A stretch of 10,103 nt of DNA from NCBI GenBank assembly GCA_015491145.1, contig WFWM01000028.1, positions 1 to 10,103 on the forward strand, given 5' to 3'. Positions 1 through 6,850 of the stretch are shown one piece after another (positions within the stretch are counted from its first letter, which is position 1; each line of letters starts with the position of its first letter). Source of the stretch: Patescibacteria group bacterium. GTDB lineage: Bacteria; Patescibacteriota; Minisyncoccia; Phycocordibacterales; UBA12088. Below the pieces are notes generated by a model that had not been told where the DNA came from, did no database searches, and worked only from the letters and a program-made list of their open reading frames with translations. The position numbers and the translations under genes were made by a program.

Positions 1-1641
1 CCCTCCCAACGCTTTCACCTCCTCATACTCTTCCGGTGTGGCGGTCGCGCCTCCAAGTTTGATATCCACGCCGCGGCCGGCCATATTGGTGGCAATGGTC
101 ACCGCCCCTTTCTTGCCTGCCTGCGCAATAATTTCCCCCTCACGCTCGTGGTGCTTCGCGTTGAGCACCACGTGCGGAATGCCTTCCTTCCTCAAGAGCG
201 CGGAGAGGAGCTCGTTCTTTTCAATAGAGACAGTCCCCACCAGCACCGGTTGCCCCTTCCGATGGAGCTCCTTCACCTTCTCGACGACCGCACGAAACTT
301 TGCCTCCTCACTCTTGTAGATGAGATCCGGATGGTCCACCCGACGAACCGGACGATGGGTCGGGATCACGATGACGTCGAGGTTGTAGACGGTTCGGAAC
401 TCTTCCGCCGAGGTCTCGGCGGTCCCCGTCATTCCCGCGAGCTTCTCGTACATTCGGAAGTAGTTTTGAAAGGTGACGGACGCGTAGGTGCGTGATTCCC
501 GCTGCACCGGCACTCCTTCCTTCGCCTCAATTGCCTGATGGAGCCCCTCGCTCCAGCGTCGCCCCGGCTGAAGCCTCCCTGTGAACTCATCCACGATGAT
601 GACCTGATTGTCGCGCACCACATAGTGCTTGTCCCGCAGGAAGAGGGTGCGCGCTTTGAGCGCGGTGAGGAGATGGTGCACGTACTTGAGGCCTTTGTCG
701 GTGTAGAGATTCTCCACACCAAGCATTTCCTCTACCTTTGCCACACCCTTGAGCGTCATTTCCACTGCACGATGCTTCTCGTCCACGAGGAAATCTTCCC
801 CCGGCACGAGCCGTGCTGCTATATCGGCAAACTGCTTGTAGAACGCCTCCGATTCCTGCGCCGGAGCCGAGATAATGAGCGGGGTTCGCGCCTCATCAAT
901 GAGAATCGAGTCCACCTCATCCACAATGGCAAAGTGGTGGCCCCGCTGCCGGAGATTCCTCGGATCGTATTCGATGTTGTCGCGAAGGTAGTCGAACCCA
1001 AACTCATTACTCGTGCCATAGGTAATGTCTGCCTCATACGCCTCTCGTCTGCTCACCGGCCGTAGGAATTCATGCACCACACGAAATGATCCGGTTTGAT
1101 CCCGTTCTCTATCTTCGGACGACCGCTCGGGAGCGTGGGCAGGATCGTAGCGGTAGCTCGCATCCGAATTGATGACGCCAACCGAGAGGCCGAGGAAGTG
1201 GTAAATCTGCCCCATCCACACCGCATCACGCCGAGCGAGGTAGTCGTTCACTGTCACAATGTGCACCCCTTTGCCGGTGAGCGCGTTGAGGTAGGCGGGT
1301 AGCGTTGCAACGAGTGTCTTCCCTTCGCCGGTGCGCATTTCCGCCACATTGCCCTCATGCAACGCGATTCCCCCCATTAGCTGCACATCGTAGTGTCGTT
1401 CTCCCGAAAGGCGCCTCGACACCTCCCGCACCGTTGCAAACGCTTCAGGGAGAATGTCGTCGAGCGTCTCGCCTTTTGCGAGACGCTCACGGAATCGCTC
1501 TGTTTGCGAGCGCAGCTCCGCATCGGTGAGCGCGCGCATCTGATCCTCCAACGCGTTGATGCGCGCAACGATTGGCCGGTAGCGTTTGAGAGCCCGGCTC
1601 GTTGGTGTGCCGGTGATTTTCTCAAGGAGTTTCAGCACCAT
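1..1641 (-). CDS. secA: Preprotein translocase ATPase SecA (5' 547 codons, runs off left edge)
   Basis: SecA is the motor ATPase that drives unfolded preproteins through SecYEG in the inner membrane. The 547 codons present cover NBD1, the preprotein cross-linking domain and the start of NBD2; the rest lies beyond the left edge. Visible motifs: Walker A MRTGEGKT (residues 102-109), [12 protein letters not shown] (129-140), [19 protein letters not shown] (204-222), Walker [17 protein letters not shown] (241-256), [22 protein letters not shown] (354-375), [14 protein letters not shown] (402-415) and [13 protein letters not shown] (519-531; the family usually has T for V524). About 35 residues (roughly 158-195) are inserted before [11 protein letters not shown] compared with E. 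coli SecA, as I recall from CPR homologues. The ATG at 1641 fits the usual N-terminus ([12 protein letters not shown]). An upstream ATG at 1651 is out of frame and stops quickly. No clear Shine-Dalgarno is seen; a -10-like TATGGT lies 5 nt before the ATG. The gene sits behind a terminator hairpin, so it probably has its own promoter. Identity is certain. Confidence 0.97.
   Translation of the reverse strand, partial: MVLKLLEKITGTPTSRALKRYRPIVARINALEDQMRALTDAELRSQTERFRERLAKGETLDDILPEAFATVREVSRRLSGERHYDVQLMGGIALHEGNVAEMRTGEGKTLVATLPAYLNALTGKGVHIVTVNDYLARRDAVWMGQIYHFLGLSVGVINSDASYRYDPAHAPERSSEDRERDQTGSFRVVHEFLRPVSRREAYEADITYGTSNEFGFDYLRDNIEYDPRNLRQRGHHFAIVDEVDSILIDEARTPLIISAPAQESEAFYKQFADIAARLVPGEDFLVDEKHRAVEMTLKGVAKVEEMLGVENLYTDKGLKYVHHLLTALKARTLFLRDKHYVVRDNQVIIVDEFTGRLQPGRRWSEGLHQAIEAKEGVPVQRESRTYASVTFQNYFRMYEKLAGMTGTAETSAEEFRTVYNLDVIVIPTHRPVRRVDHPDLIYKSEEAKFRAVVEKVKELHRKGQPVLVGTVSIEKNELLSALLRKEGIPHVVLNAKHHEREGEIIAQAGKKGAVTIATNMAGRGVDIKLGGATATPEEYEEVKALGG
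1462..1488. repeat. Perfect 11-bp inverted repeat inside secA
   Basis: GAGCGTCTCGC (1462-1472) and GCGAGACGCTC (1478-1488) are exact reverse complements separated by 5 nt. On the secA sense strand the loop is AAAAG, and the element encodes ERLAKGETL (residues 52-60), in the helical N-terminal region upstream of Walker A. It would form a stable mRNA hairpin about 150 nt into the message. No T tract follows in either direction, so it is not a terminator. Chance is possible given the base composition. Confidence 0.55.
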
Positions 1642-1703
1642 ACGCAACCATAGGTTTGTGGCCCCCCTACCCTACCACACACCGCCCCCCAAGAAAAAGC
1701 GAA

Positions 1704-1740
1704 ACGCACCCACCGGCACCAAAGGTGCCGGTGGGTGCGT
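1704..1740 (-). terminator. Intrinsic terminator of the H1-like gene
   Basis: A perfect 17-bp inverted repeat (1704-1720 pairs with 1724-1740; plus-strand left arm ACGCACCCACCGGCACC) has a 3-nt AAA loop. Read on the minus strand, the stem is followed by a T-rich tract (TTCGCTTTTTCTT, 1703-1691), the layout of a Rho-independent terminator. It begins 15 nt after the stop codon of the H1-like gene and ends about 60 nt before the secA ATG, so it should insulate secA from upstream transcription. On the plus strand no T tract follows, so termination there is not supported. Confidence 0.8.
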
Positions 1741-1755
1741 GCATAACCTGCGTTC

Positions 1756-1920
1756 CTAGCGGCGGCGAGACGACTTACGCGTGGACTTCTTTGCCGTCTT
1801 GCGCGTCGCTTTCTTCGTTGCCTTGCGCGCAGTCTTCTTTGCCGACTTCCGCGCCGTCTTCTTTGTTGACGAGCGGGAAGCCTTCTTCGTGGTCTTGCGC
1901 GCGGTGCGTCGAGTTGCCAT
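1756..1920 (-). CDS. Histone H1-like Lys/Arg-rich octapeptide-repeat protein (54 aa)
   Basis: This short gene encodes an extremely basic 54-residue protein with almost only K, R, A, T and S. After MATRR it consists of six tandem octapeptides of pattern [TAS][ATS]RK-x-x-KK: TARKTTKK (6-13), ASRSSTKK (14-21), TARKSAKK (22-29), TARKATKK (30-37), ATRKTAKK (38-45) and STRKSSRR (46-53), then a final R. This resembles the C-terminal tails of eukaryotic histone H1 and bacterial H1-like proteins, so the inferred role is non-specific DNA or RNA binding and nucleoid compaction. No globular domain, signal peptide or membrane segment is present. Codons vary across repeats although the peptide is conserved, which argues for selection on the protein. 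The ATG at 1920 is the first codon of the basic frame; no strong ribosome-binding site precedes it. It is followed by a strong terminator and is probably monocistronic. A function in translation or RNA binding cannot be excluded. Confidence 0.85.
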   Translation of the reverse strand: MATRRTARKTTKKASRSSTKKTARKSAKKTARKATKKATRKTAKKSTRKSSRRR

Positions 1921-1942
1921 AGGTGTTGCCTACGATGCTAAT

Positions 1943-1965
1943 GCAGTAGCCGACCCTACTACTGC
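1943..1965 (-). promoter_or_regulatory. Short inverted repeat in the leader of the H1-like gene
   Basis: GCAGTAG (1943-1949) pairs with CTACTGC (1959-1965) across a 9-nt loop, 23-45 nt upstream of the ATG at 1920. If the transcript starts further upstream, this would be a 7-bp hairpin in the 5' leader, or a protein-binding dyad if it does not. A function is only suggested by position; 7 bp can occur by chance. Confidence 0.25.
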
Positions 1966-2013
1966 GTTATGGTGGTATTGTTGCTCCTCACTCGTACAGA
2001 CGCAAGAAAGAGG

Positions 2014-2062
2014 TGTGGATAACTCTCAAGCAATATTTCAAAGTTTTATAAAATGTTAAAAC
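2014..2062. other. AT-rich patch with one DnaA-box-like 9-mer and a small dyad
   Basis: Within the 163-bp gap between murB and the H1-like gene, TGTGGATAA at 2014-2022 is the exact complement of the DnaA-box consensus TTATCCACA. About 20 bp away is an AT-rich stretch (2031-2062), rare in this GC-rich window, containing the dyad GTTTTA (2043-2048) / TAAAAC (2057-2062). On the minus strand this is where a promoter for the H1-like gene or an end signal for murB is expected, but I cannot define convincing -35/-10 boxes. A single box and the absence of dnaA or dnaN argue against calling an origin. Confidence 0.35.
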
Positions 2063-2083
2063 ACTGCTTATGTGAGATAGACT

Positions 2084-3121
2084 CTAGCACCAAAGGCAAC
2101 GAGCGAAACCAGAGGGAAGAAGCACCTCCACCTCCGGCACCGGAAGCACGCCGAATGCTTCCCACACCATCGAAGCCACCTGACGGGCAAGGTGGAGCAC
2201 ATCTCGGCATCGCCCGCCGGGCTGCACGACAAGCACAAGCGGCTGTCGTTCATACACTCGTGCGGAACCGTGCCGCATTCCCTGTATCCCGAGCGCGTGG
2301 TCGAGGAGCCATGCGAGCGCAATTCGGTACCGTTCGTCGCCAACCGCTGTGAAGGGAAGCCTAGGGTAGCGGCTGCGCAGCCTCAGGAATTGCTCCCTTG
2401 AAAGTGTCGGGTTTTGAAAGAACGACCCGCCCGTTCCCCATCGCGCGAGTGCAGGGAGTTTCTGGGCTCGCACTGTGCGGATGAAGTCAGCCACACGTCT
2501 TGGCGTATCGAGCGTTGCAATTGCTTTTTCCACCGCAGGGTACGGGCGTTGCGGCTCCTGCCGATGCGGATGGAGACGCCAGGCAGCGCGCCACACAATC
2601 CAACCCCTCCACTCCCCTTCCTTGAGACTGCTCGTCCGGTAGGAGAACGCCAGTGCCTCCGGACCGACCCGACAGATGGCACCGGTGCGCGGATGGACGA
2701 GGTCAGCCCAGAGTAGGAGATCGGAAGATTCCGCTCCGTAAGCCCCGATGTTCTGCACCACGGCAGCTCCCGCCGTCCCCGGAATGCCAGCAAGGCGCTC
2801 GAGACCCCACCACCCTCCTTCCGCTGCTGCCTGCACGACGGCGTCCCACCGCGCTCCGCCCTCTGCGACAATGCATGGCACGGTGGTATCGATCCATACG
2901 CGATCCATCCGAAGGCGCACCGCAACACCGGGAAACCCGGTATCCGGCACCAGCACATTCGCCCCTTCCCCTAGCACCGCAAACGGGAGTCTCCTGCTTT
3001 CTGCCCATCGCGCAACCGCAACGAGCTCCTCGAGCGACGACACTTCTCCCCACCACGCCGCCGCCCCTCCTACGCGAAATGTCGTCCGGGGCGCCAGTGG
3101 TACATTGCGAGCGAGGAGCAT
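2084..3121 (-). CDS. murB: UDP-N-acetylenolpyruvoylglucosamine reductase MurB, type I
   Basis: MurB is the cytoplasmic FAD enzyme that reduces UDP-GlcNAc-enolpyruvate to UDP-MurNAc with NADPH, the second committed step of peptidoglycan precursor synthesis. The 345-aa product is close to the E. coli enzyme (about 342 aa) and has its architecture. Visible: start NVPLAPRTTFRVGGAA (6-21), FAD-binding LGEGANVLVPDTGFPGVAV (50-68), LAGIPGTAGAAVVQNIGAYG (110-129), SYRTS (160-164) with the catalytic-region Arg162, Tyr194 in the type I loop, catalytic Ser233 in GTGGSFFQNP (229-238), and Glu330 in PVPEVEV near the C-terminus. The C-terminal LLDHALGIQGMRHGSARVY segment matches type I. The frame is open upstream to 3268, but the ATG at 3121 begins just before the conserved N-terminus and 4 nt after the ligase stop, so I chose it. 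No Shine-Dalgarno is seen, so translational coupling to the ligase gene is likely. Identity is secure. Confidence 0.96.
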   Translation of the reverse strand: MLLARNVPLAPRTTFRVGGAAAWWGEVSSLEELVAVARWAESRRLPFAVLGEGANVLVPDTGFPGVAVRLRMDRVWIDTTVPCIVAEGGARWDAVVQAAAEGGWWGLERLAGIPGTAGAAVVQNIGAYGAESSDLLLWADLVHPRTGAICRVGPEALAFSYRTSSLKEGEWRGWIVWRAAWRLHPHRQEPQRPYPAVEKAIATLDTPRRVADFIRTVRAQKLPALARWGTGGSFFQNPTLSREQFLRLRSRYPRLPFTAVGDERYRIALAWLLDHALGIQGMRHGSARVYERQPLVLVVQPGGRCRDVLHLARQVASMVWEAFGVLPVPEVEVLLPSGFARCLWC

Positions 3122-3125
3122 ACCG

Positions 3126-5372
3126 CTACGGTGCCGAAGGGGCTGATTGTGCTGGAGGAGAAAAGTGTTCGATTTGTTGCAGCAGCATCGTTGCGGTCGA
3201 GGCTTGCTGCGGCTGCCATTGTGCCCACTGGCGAATGATTGCTTCCGCACGATCTCGTTTACCAGCAAGAAGCCAAAGTTGCGCCGCAGCTACTACTTCC
3301 TCAAGGCTGCTTGTAGGAGAAAGGTGCGCCTCCTGCAAGCGTGCCGCCTCTTCCCATCGACCGATCACCTTCAGCGCCTCAACGAAGAGTGTTTCGGCCT
3401 GCTGCGCATCTCCTCCCGTATGCTGGAAGAGGAAGGAGCGCGCTTCCTCCTCTTTCTCTTGGAGGATGAGAACGGCAGCGAGGTTACGCGCCGCCTCATC
3501 GTTTTCAGGCGCGAGATCATACGCCCGACGAAGGAGCGTTGCCGCCTCTTTGAGTCTCCCCTGATTGATGAGGAACGAGGCATACGCTGCGAGAAAAATT
3601 TGTTTTCTCGGAGAGGCGGCAAGCGCCCGTTCATACCATTGCTCCGCTTCTGCTGTCCTTCCGAGCCCTTCGAGCGTCGCGGCATAGAAGAAAAGGAGCC
3701 GCGCATCATAGGGTGCCCGTTGGAGCTCCTGAGCGAGCAGACTTTCAGCAACCGACAGGAGCTTCGGTGCCGCAGGATCCCCCTTGGCTCTCGCCTCCTG
3801 CGCAATCTGCATTGCCTGCTCCGCTACTTCCTGACTCCCAATCCCCCAAAAGTGGTATGCCCTCTGCAAGAGGGAGGCTCGCTCCTTTGCTGAGAGGTTC
3901 GGCTGCGCCACAGCCCGCACGAGCTGAGAAGCGCTCGCTAAGCCGATGCTGTGATACACCATCATGAGAAGAATCACCAAAAGGACAATAGGAAAGATGA
4001 CCCCTTGCACCACTGCATCCGACGCCGGTTCCTCGCCTCCCACGCGCGGCGCCAGAGGCGCCGCGCGCTCATTCACCCACGCAAGGAAGGTGGCAAAGAG
4101 GAGGTAGCTGGTGAGGTTGTCGAACACGAACAGGTTGTGGAATCCATACGCCGCAAGGAGCCCCGTAAGCACCGCGCGTTCCTCGAGGGAGAATTCCTCC
4201 CTCCCCCGCCTGCCCCAGAGGAACCACAACGCAATGCCGTAGAGAGAAAGGTGAAGGAGAAAAGCGGGAATCCCCCCTGCAATGAGCCAGTCGAGGAAGG
4301 CGTTGTGCGCCCTATCAAACCACTGCTCCTGATTGTACATCCTTGGGTCGTAGTGTTTGTTGAACACATAGTTGAACCCTTCCTGCCCCCAACCAAAGAA
4401 GGGGCGTTCCCGCGCTCCCTCAAGCGCCATTTGCCAAATCATCAGGCGTGCCGCCACCGTCCCTTCTGAAAGCGAAATGGAGGCAAACCGCTTGAGCACC
4501 GGGCTTTCCTGCACCCATGGACTCTCACGCACCATCAAGAATCCTCCCACCACGAGGCCTATCGCACCAAGGAGCAGGAGTGCTCCCCACCTCGCCAGCG
4601 GTTTTCGGGAACCAAATGCCCAAAGGAGGCTGGTGAGCACCAGCCCCCCAACGAGCCCCAGTAGTGCACCGCGAGTGGCGGTATGGTAGAGCGCGAAGCT
4701 CTGCAGGGCAATAAAGAGGCCGTACCCTGCGCGCCAGAGAGTTCGCCGCTCCCGCACGAGGTAGAAGAAGGCAATGAAAATGTGGAAGAGGCTGTAGGCG
4801 GCAAGGTAGGTGGCGTTACCGAGCGTGGAGAAGACGCGGGGGTCTGTACGGGTGCCGGCGAGGTAGGCAAGGTAGTCTCCAACGGCTCCCAAAGCGACAA
4901 CCACCGCAACCGCCATCGAGGTGTGCCACACCACCCACCACCAATCCCAACGCGCCCGCTGCTGCGCTTCTCCCTGCGCCATTGCGGTGAGCACGACGAA
5001 GAAAAGGTAGGTGTGGAGGAGACCGATCCATCCCTCCATTCGCTCGAAGTTGGAGACGAATGCCTTGAACGCGTTCGGCGCGAGCGCATCGGCAAGCGCC
5101 ATCCACCCCACGAAACCTGTGAACGCCACAAGGAGTAATGACCAGCGGGGACGATACCGAGGGTCGGTAAGTGCGAGCACGAGCCATGCGACGAACGCTA
5201 CCTCAACAAGGAAACGGAAGGTAAAGTTCTTGCCGGTGATGTAAGGGAAGAACAGCGAATCCGCAACAATCAGCGGCACCAAAAAGGCAAGGAGGAGTGC
5301 GCCCCACGCAACCCACCGAGCAATGGACCGATAGCGCAACGCGGCTTCCTGAGATGTGGACCGCTGAGACAT
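3126..5372 (-). CDS. O-antigen ligase/polymerase-like membrane protein with C-terminal TPRs (748 aa)
   Basis: A polytopic membrane protein of the Wzy/WaaL (Wzy_C) superfamily, which polymerises lipid-linked glycan units or transfers them to an acceptor on the outer face of the membrane. Roughly ten to twelve hydrophobic segments span residues 17-430, with one more at about 456-474. Family-type motifs: SNFERMEGWIGLLHTY (107-122), LGNATYLAAY (184-193), TATRGALLGL (231-240, like the TxSRGA stretch of O-antigen ligases), RLMIWQMALEGARERPFFGWG (309-329) and RAHNAFLDWLIAGGIPA (354-370), whose His356 sits where WaaL has its essential His. After the last helix come TPR-like helical repeats (about 555-588, 589-622, 623-656, weaker to 730), which should be extracytoplasmic and bind a protein partner. 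The frame extends to 5456, but the ATG at 5372 (MSQRSTSQEA) gives a short N-tail before the first helix and avoids a 41-bp overlap, so I chose it. It lies 43 nt after the 465-aa gene and 4 nt before murB. Substrate and acceptor are unknown. Confidence 0.88.
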   Translation of the reverse strand: MSQRSTSQEAALRYRSIARWVAWGALLLAFLVPLIVADSLFFPYITGKNFTFRFLVEVAFVAWLVLALTDPRYRPRWSLLLVAFTGFVGWMALADALAPNAFKAFVSNFERMEGWIGLLHTYLFFVVLTAMAQGEAQQRARWDWWWVVWHTSMAVAVVVALGAVGDYLAYLAGTRTDPRVFSTLGNATYLAAYSLFHIFIAFFYLVRERRTLWRAGYGLFIALQSFALYHTATRGALLGLVGGLVLTSLLWAFGSRKPLARWGALLLLGAIGLVVGGFLMVRESPWVQESPVLKRFASISLSEGTVAARLMIWQMALEGARERPFFGWGQEGFNYVFNKHYDPRMYNQEQWFDRAHNAFLDWLIAGGIPAFLLHLSLYGIALWFLWGRRGREEFSLEERAVLTGLLAAYGFHNLFVFDNLTSYLLFATFLAWVNERAAPLAPRVGGEEPASDAVVQGVIFPIVLLVILLMMVYHSIGLASASQLVRAVAQPNLSAKERASLLQRAYHFWGIGSQEVAEQAMQIAQEARAKGDPAAPKLLSVAESLLAQELQRAPYDARLLFFYAATLEGLGRTAEAEQWYERALAASPRKQIFLAAYASFLINQGRLKEAATLLRRAYDLAPENDEAARNLAAVLILQEKEEEARSFLFQHTGGDAQQAETLFVEALKVIGRWEEAARLQEAHLSPTSSLEEVVAAAQLWLLAGKRDRAEAIIRQWAQWQPQQASTATMLLQQIEHFSPPAQSAPSAP
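4043..4067. repeat. Perfect 11-bp GC inverted repeat inside the ligase gene
   Basis: CGCGCGGCGCC (4043-4053) pairs exactly with GGCGCCGCGCG (4057-4067) around an AGA loop. It encodes part of the hydrophilic linker between transmembrane segments (around residues 434-440, ERAAPLA), a place where sequence should be weakly constrained. It has no terminator-like tail. Confidence 0.55.
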
Positions 5373-5415
5373 AGGAGCCCTGCCATCCTGCCACGCTCCA
5401 GAGTGCCGCGCAAAC

Positions 5416-6813
5416 TCAAGAGAGCCTCCTGCTCCGCTGTTCCAGCTGCTCAGCAAGCTGCTGAGCGAACTCTCTATCTATCTCCGGAAATAGGGTGCCG
5501 CTCGCAAGCAGATTCCATGCTTTCGGAATTACACGATTCAGGAAGGTAGCTCGCCGCTCTGGGGGCAGCGCAGCGAGTGCTCCCTCAGCTTCCTCTATGC
5601 TCCCCGCAAGGAGCTCTTCGAGAGCGATGGCGTACGGCTCGTCCCATTCCGGAACTTCGCGCGCGAGCCGTTGGATGAGGTGGGCTGCGTAGAAGAGCGT
5701 CTCCTCGTCAGCTACCCCCTGCTCCACAGCAAGGGTCGCATCTTCCCTCGCGAAGTGGCGCCGATACGAAGCGGCAACGCGGAGAAAGAGCTGAGCAAAC
5801 AGCTGCGATGTTTCAGGCGAAATCTCTTCCTTCCCCTCTCCTTCCTCGGATTCGTATGCTTGCCATACCGCGTGCGCATGGCGCATTTCCATTGTCCTCC
5901 AGAGCACCTTCTTCCACCGCTGCGCATAGAAGGCTGCAGCCACCGCCGCAGCGTGTGAGAGGTTCGAACGGATTGCGAGGTATGCCTCTACACACGCTCC
6001 TGCATCTTCGCCATGGCGAAGTGAGGTGAGGCAGGTAATCCATCCCTGCAGCACTCTTGCAAGAGGCTCGAACTCCGCAGAGCTCCTCATAGAAGCCGGT
6101 GTGTGGAGCGCGGTGTATGCGAGCGAAGTGTGCCATAGGGTTGTGTGGAGCGCCGCAAGCTCTTCTGGGGAAAGCAGAGTGGAACCACCTTCCTTCCCCT
6201 TCGCCGCACGTTGCTCTAGCTCCGCAGCGAACGTTTGCGCGGCAAGCTCCTCGATGAGGAAGCCGAAGGCCTCTTCCTGCTGCAGCGGAAAGTATCCTTC
6301 CTGCACAAAGACGGCGGTCATCTCCTGCACTTCCTCAGAGAATGCTCGGGCAAGCTGCGGCACCACCTTTCGAAGCAATCCTCTCCCTTCCGGGGTTGCG
6401 ATTGTGCGGAGGAGGTGAATCCCGACAGTCTCCCCATTTTCTCCCATTGGTGCGTAGAAAGCGTGGCGATACGCTTCCTCAAGCAGCGCCGATCCCTGAT
6501 GATGATCCTGATCTATTTCATTCATTTGCCGAGCTATCGATTCCTCCCAGCGGGCAAACAGCGCTTTGAGGAGGCGACGCAACCGTTGATCAATGGGTAG
6601 TTCCTGCAATACCCGCTCCCAAAATACGCTGCCAGCTTCTCCTTCCTGACGAGGAGGAAAGGGGATCACAGTGCCCCGCTCTGCCTTCCCTTCTGATCCT
6701 GAGGAGGCGGCTTGCTGCACCTGTTGCTCCCTCTGCCTTCGGAACGCCTCGAGCGAAATTATCTTTCCCCCCTCTTTCTCCTCACCATTGTCGGGCGGCT
6801 TGCCTTCTCGCAT
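5416..6813 (-). CDS. Unrecognised cytoplasmic helical protein (465 aa)
   Basis: I do not recognise a family. The protein is hydrophilic, rich in Glu, Ala, Arg and Gln, with no signal peptide or membrane segment, and appears almost wholly alpha-helical. The first 60 residues look disordered and carry two short hydrophobic motifs in polar surroundings, KIISLEAFRRQRE (17-29) and GTVIPFPPRQ (47-56), that look like docking peptides. The body (about 62-450) contains amphipathic helices such as RLRRLLKALFARWEESI (79-95), RKVVPQLARAFSEEVQEM (146-163) and FGFLIEELAAQTFAAELEQR (182-201); the end, EFAQQLAEQLEQRSRR, may form a coiled coil. Helical-repeat (TPR-like) folding is possible but no repeat is clear. 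The ATG at 6813 lies 6 nt after an extended -10 element, so the mRNA may be leaderless; no Shine-Dalgarno is visible. It starts the minus-strand run ahead of the ligase and murB and is divergent from the flippase, so a regulatory or scaffolding role in glycan export is a guess. The uninterrupted 465 codons and a promoter at the ATG support a real gene. Confidence 0.85.
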   Translation of the reverse strand: MREGKPPDNGEEKEGGKIISLEAFRRQREQQVQQAASSGSEGKAERGTVIPFPPRQEGEAGSVFWERVLQELPIDQRLRRLLKALFARWEESIARQMNEIDQDHHQGSALLEEAYRHAFYAPMGENGETVGIHLLRTIATPEGRGLLRKVVPQLARAFSEEVQEMTAVFVQEGYFPLQQEEAFGFLIEELAAQTFAAELEQRAAKGKEGGSTLLSPEELAALHTTLWHTSLAYTALHTPASMRSSAEFEPLARVLQGWITCLTSLRHGEDAGACVEAYLAIRSNLSHAAAVAAAFYAQRWKKVLWRTMEMRHAHAVWQAYESEEGEGKEEISPETSQLFAQLFLRVAASYRRHFAREDATLAVEQGVADEETLFYAAHLIQRLAREVPEWDEPYAIALEELLAGSIEEAEGALAALPPERRATFLNRVIPKAWNLLASGTLFPEIDREFAQQLAEQLEQRSRRLS

Positions 6814-6828
6814 AAGGAAAGTCTAGCA
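6814..6828 (-). promoter_or_regulatory. Extended -10 promoter of the 465-aa gene
   Basis: On the minus strand TGCTAGACT (6828-6820) matches an extended -10 (TGnTAnnnT). The hexamer TAGACT ends 6 nt before the ATG at 6813, so transcription would start at or next to the A of the start codon, giving a leaderless mRNA. No good -35 box lies 17 nt upstream, as is usual for extended -10 promoters. Supported by the mirror-image element on the other strand. Confidence 0.5.
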
Positions 6829-6850
6829 CACCCCACAATGGAAAGTGCTA
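6824..6850. promoter_or_regulatory. Dyad TAGCAC / GTGCTA between divergent promoters
   Basis: TAGCAC (6824-6829) and GTGCTA (6845-6850) are exact inverted half-sites with centres 21 bp apart, about two helical turns. They overlap the -10 regions of both divergent genes. A direct repeat GGAAAGT (6816-6822 and 6840-6846) is superimposed. The dyad may simply reflect two similar -10 elements facing apart, or may be an operator controlling both genes. Confidence 0.35.

Noticed and set aside
538..1065. A 175-codon plus-strand open frame opposite secA
   Set aside because: It is antisense to the conserved SecA motor motifs and has no independent support.
2014..2062. Chromosomal replication origin
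   Set aside because: Only one perfect DnaA-box-like 9-mer is present, and neither dnaA nor dnaN is nearby.
2653..3893. Two long plus-strand open frames (303 and 248 codons) opposite murB and the ligase gene
   Set aside because: They mirror murB and the ligase on the other strand and have the Pro/Arg/Ser/Cys-rich make-up of shadow frames, with no promoter or recognisable motif.
5448..5466. 8-bp inverted repeat at the 3' end of the 465-aa gene, considered as a terminator or attenuator
   Set aside because: It is in the coding region of a Gln/Leu/Ala-rich helix whose repetitive codons easily give such stems, and no T tract follows.
6006..6021. Perfect 16-bp palindrome CTTCGCCATGGCGAAG in the 465-aa gene
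   Set aside because: With an 8-bp half-site and no loop it is expected occasionally by chance in 10 kb; no neighbouring signal supports a function.
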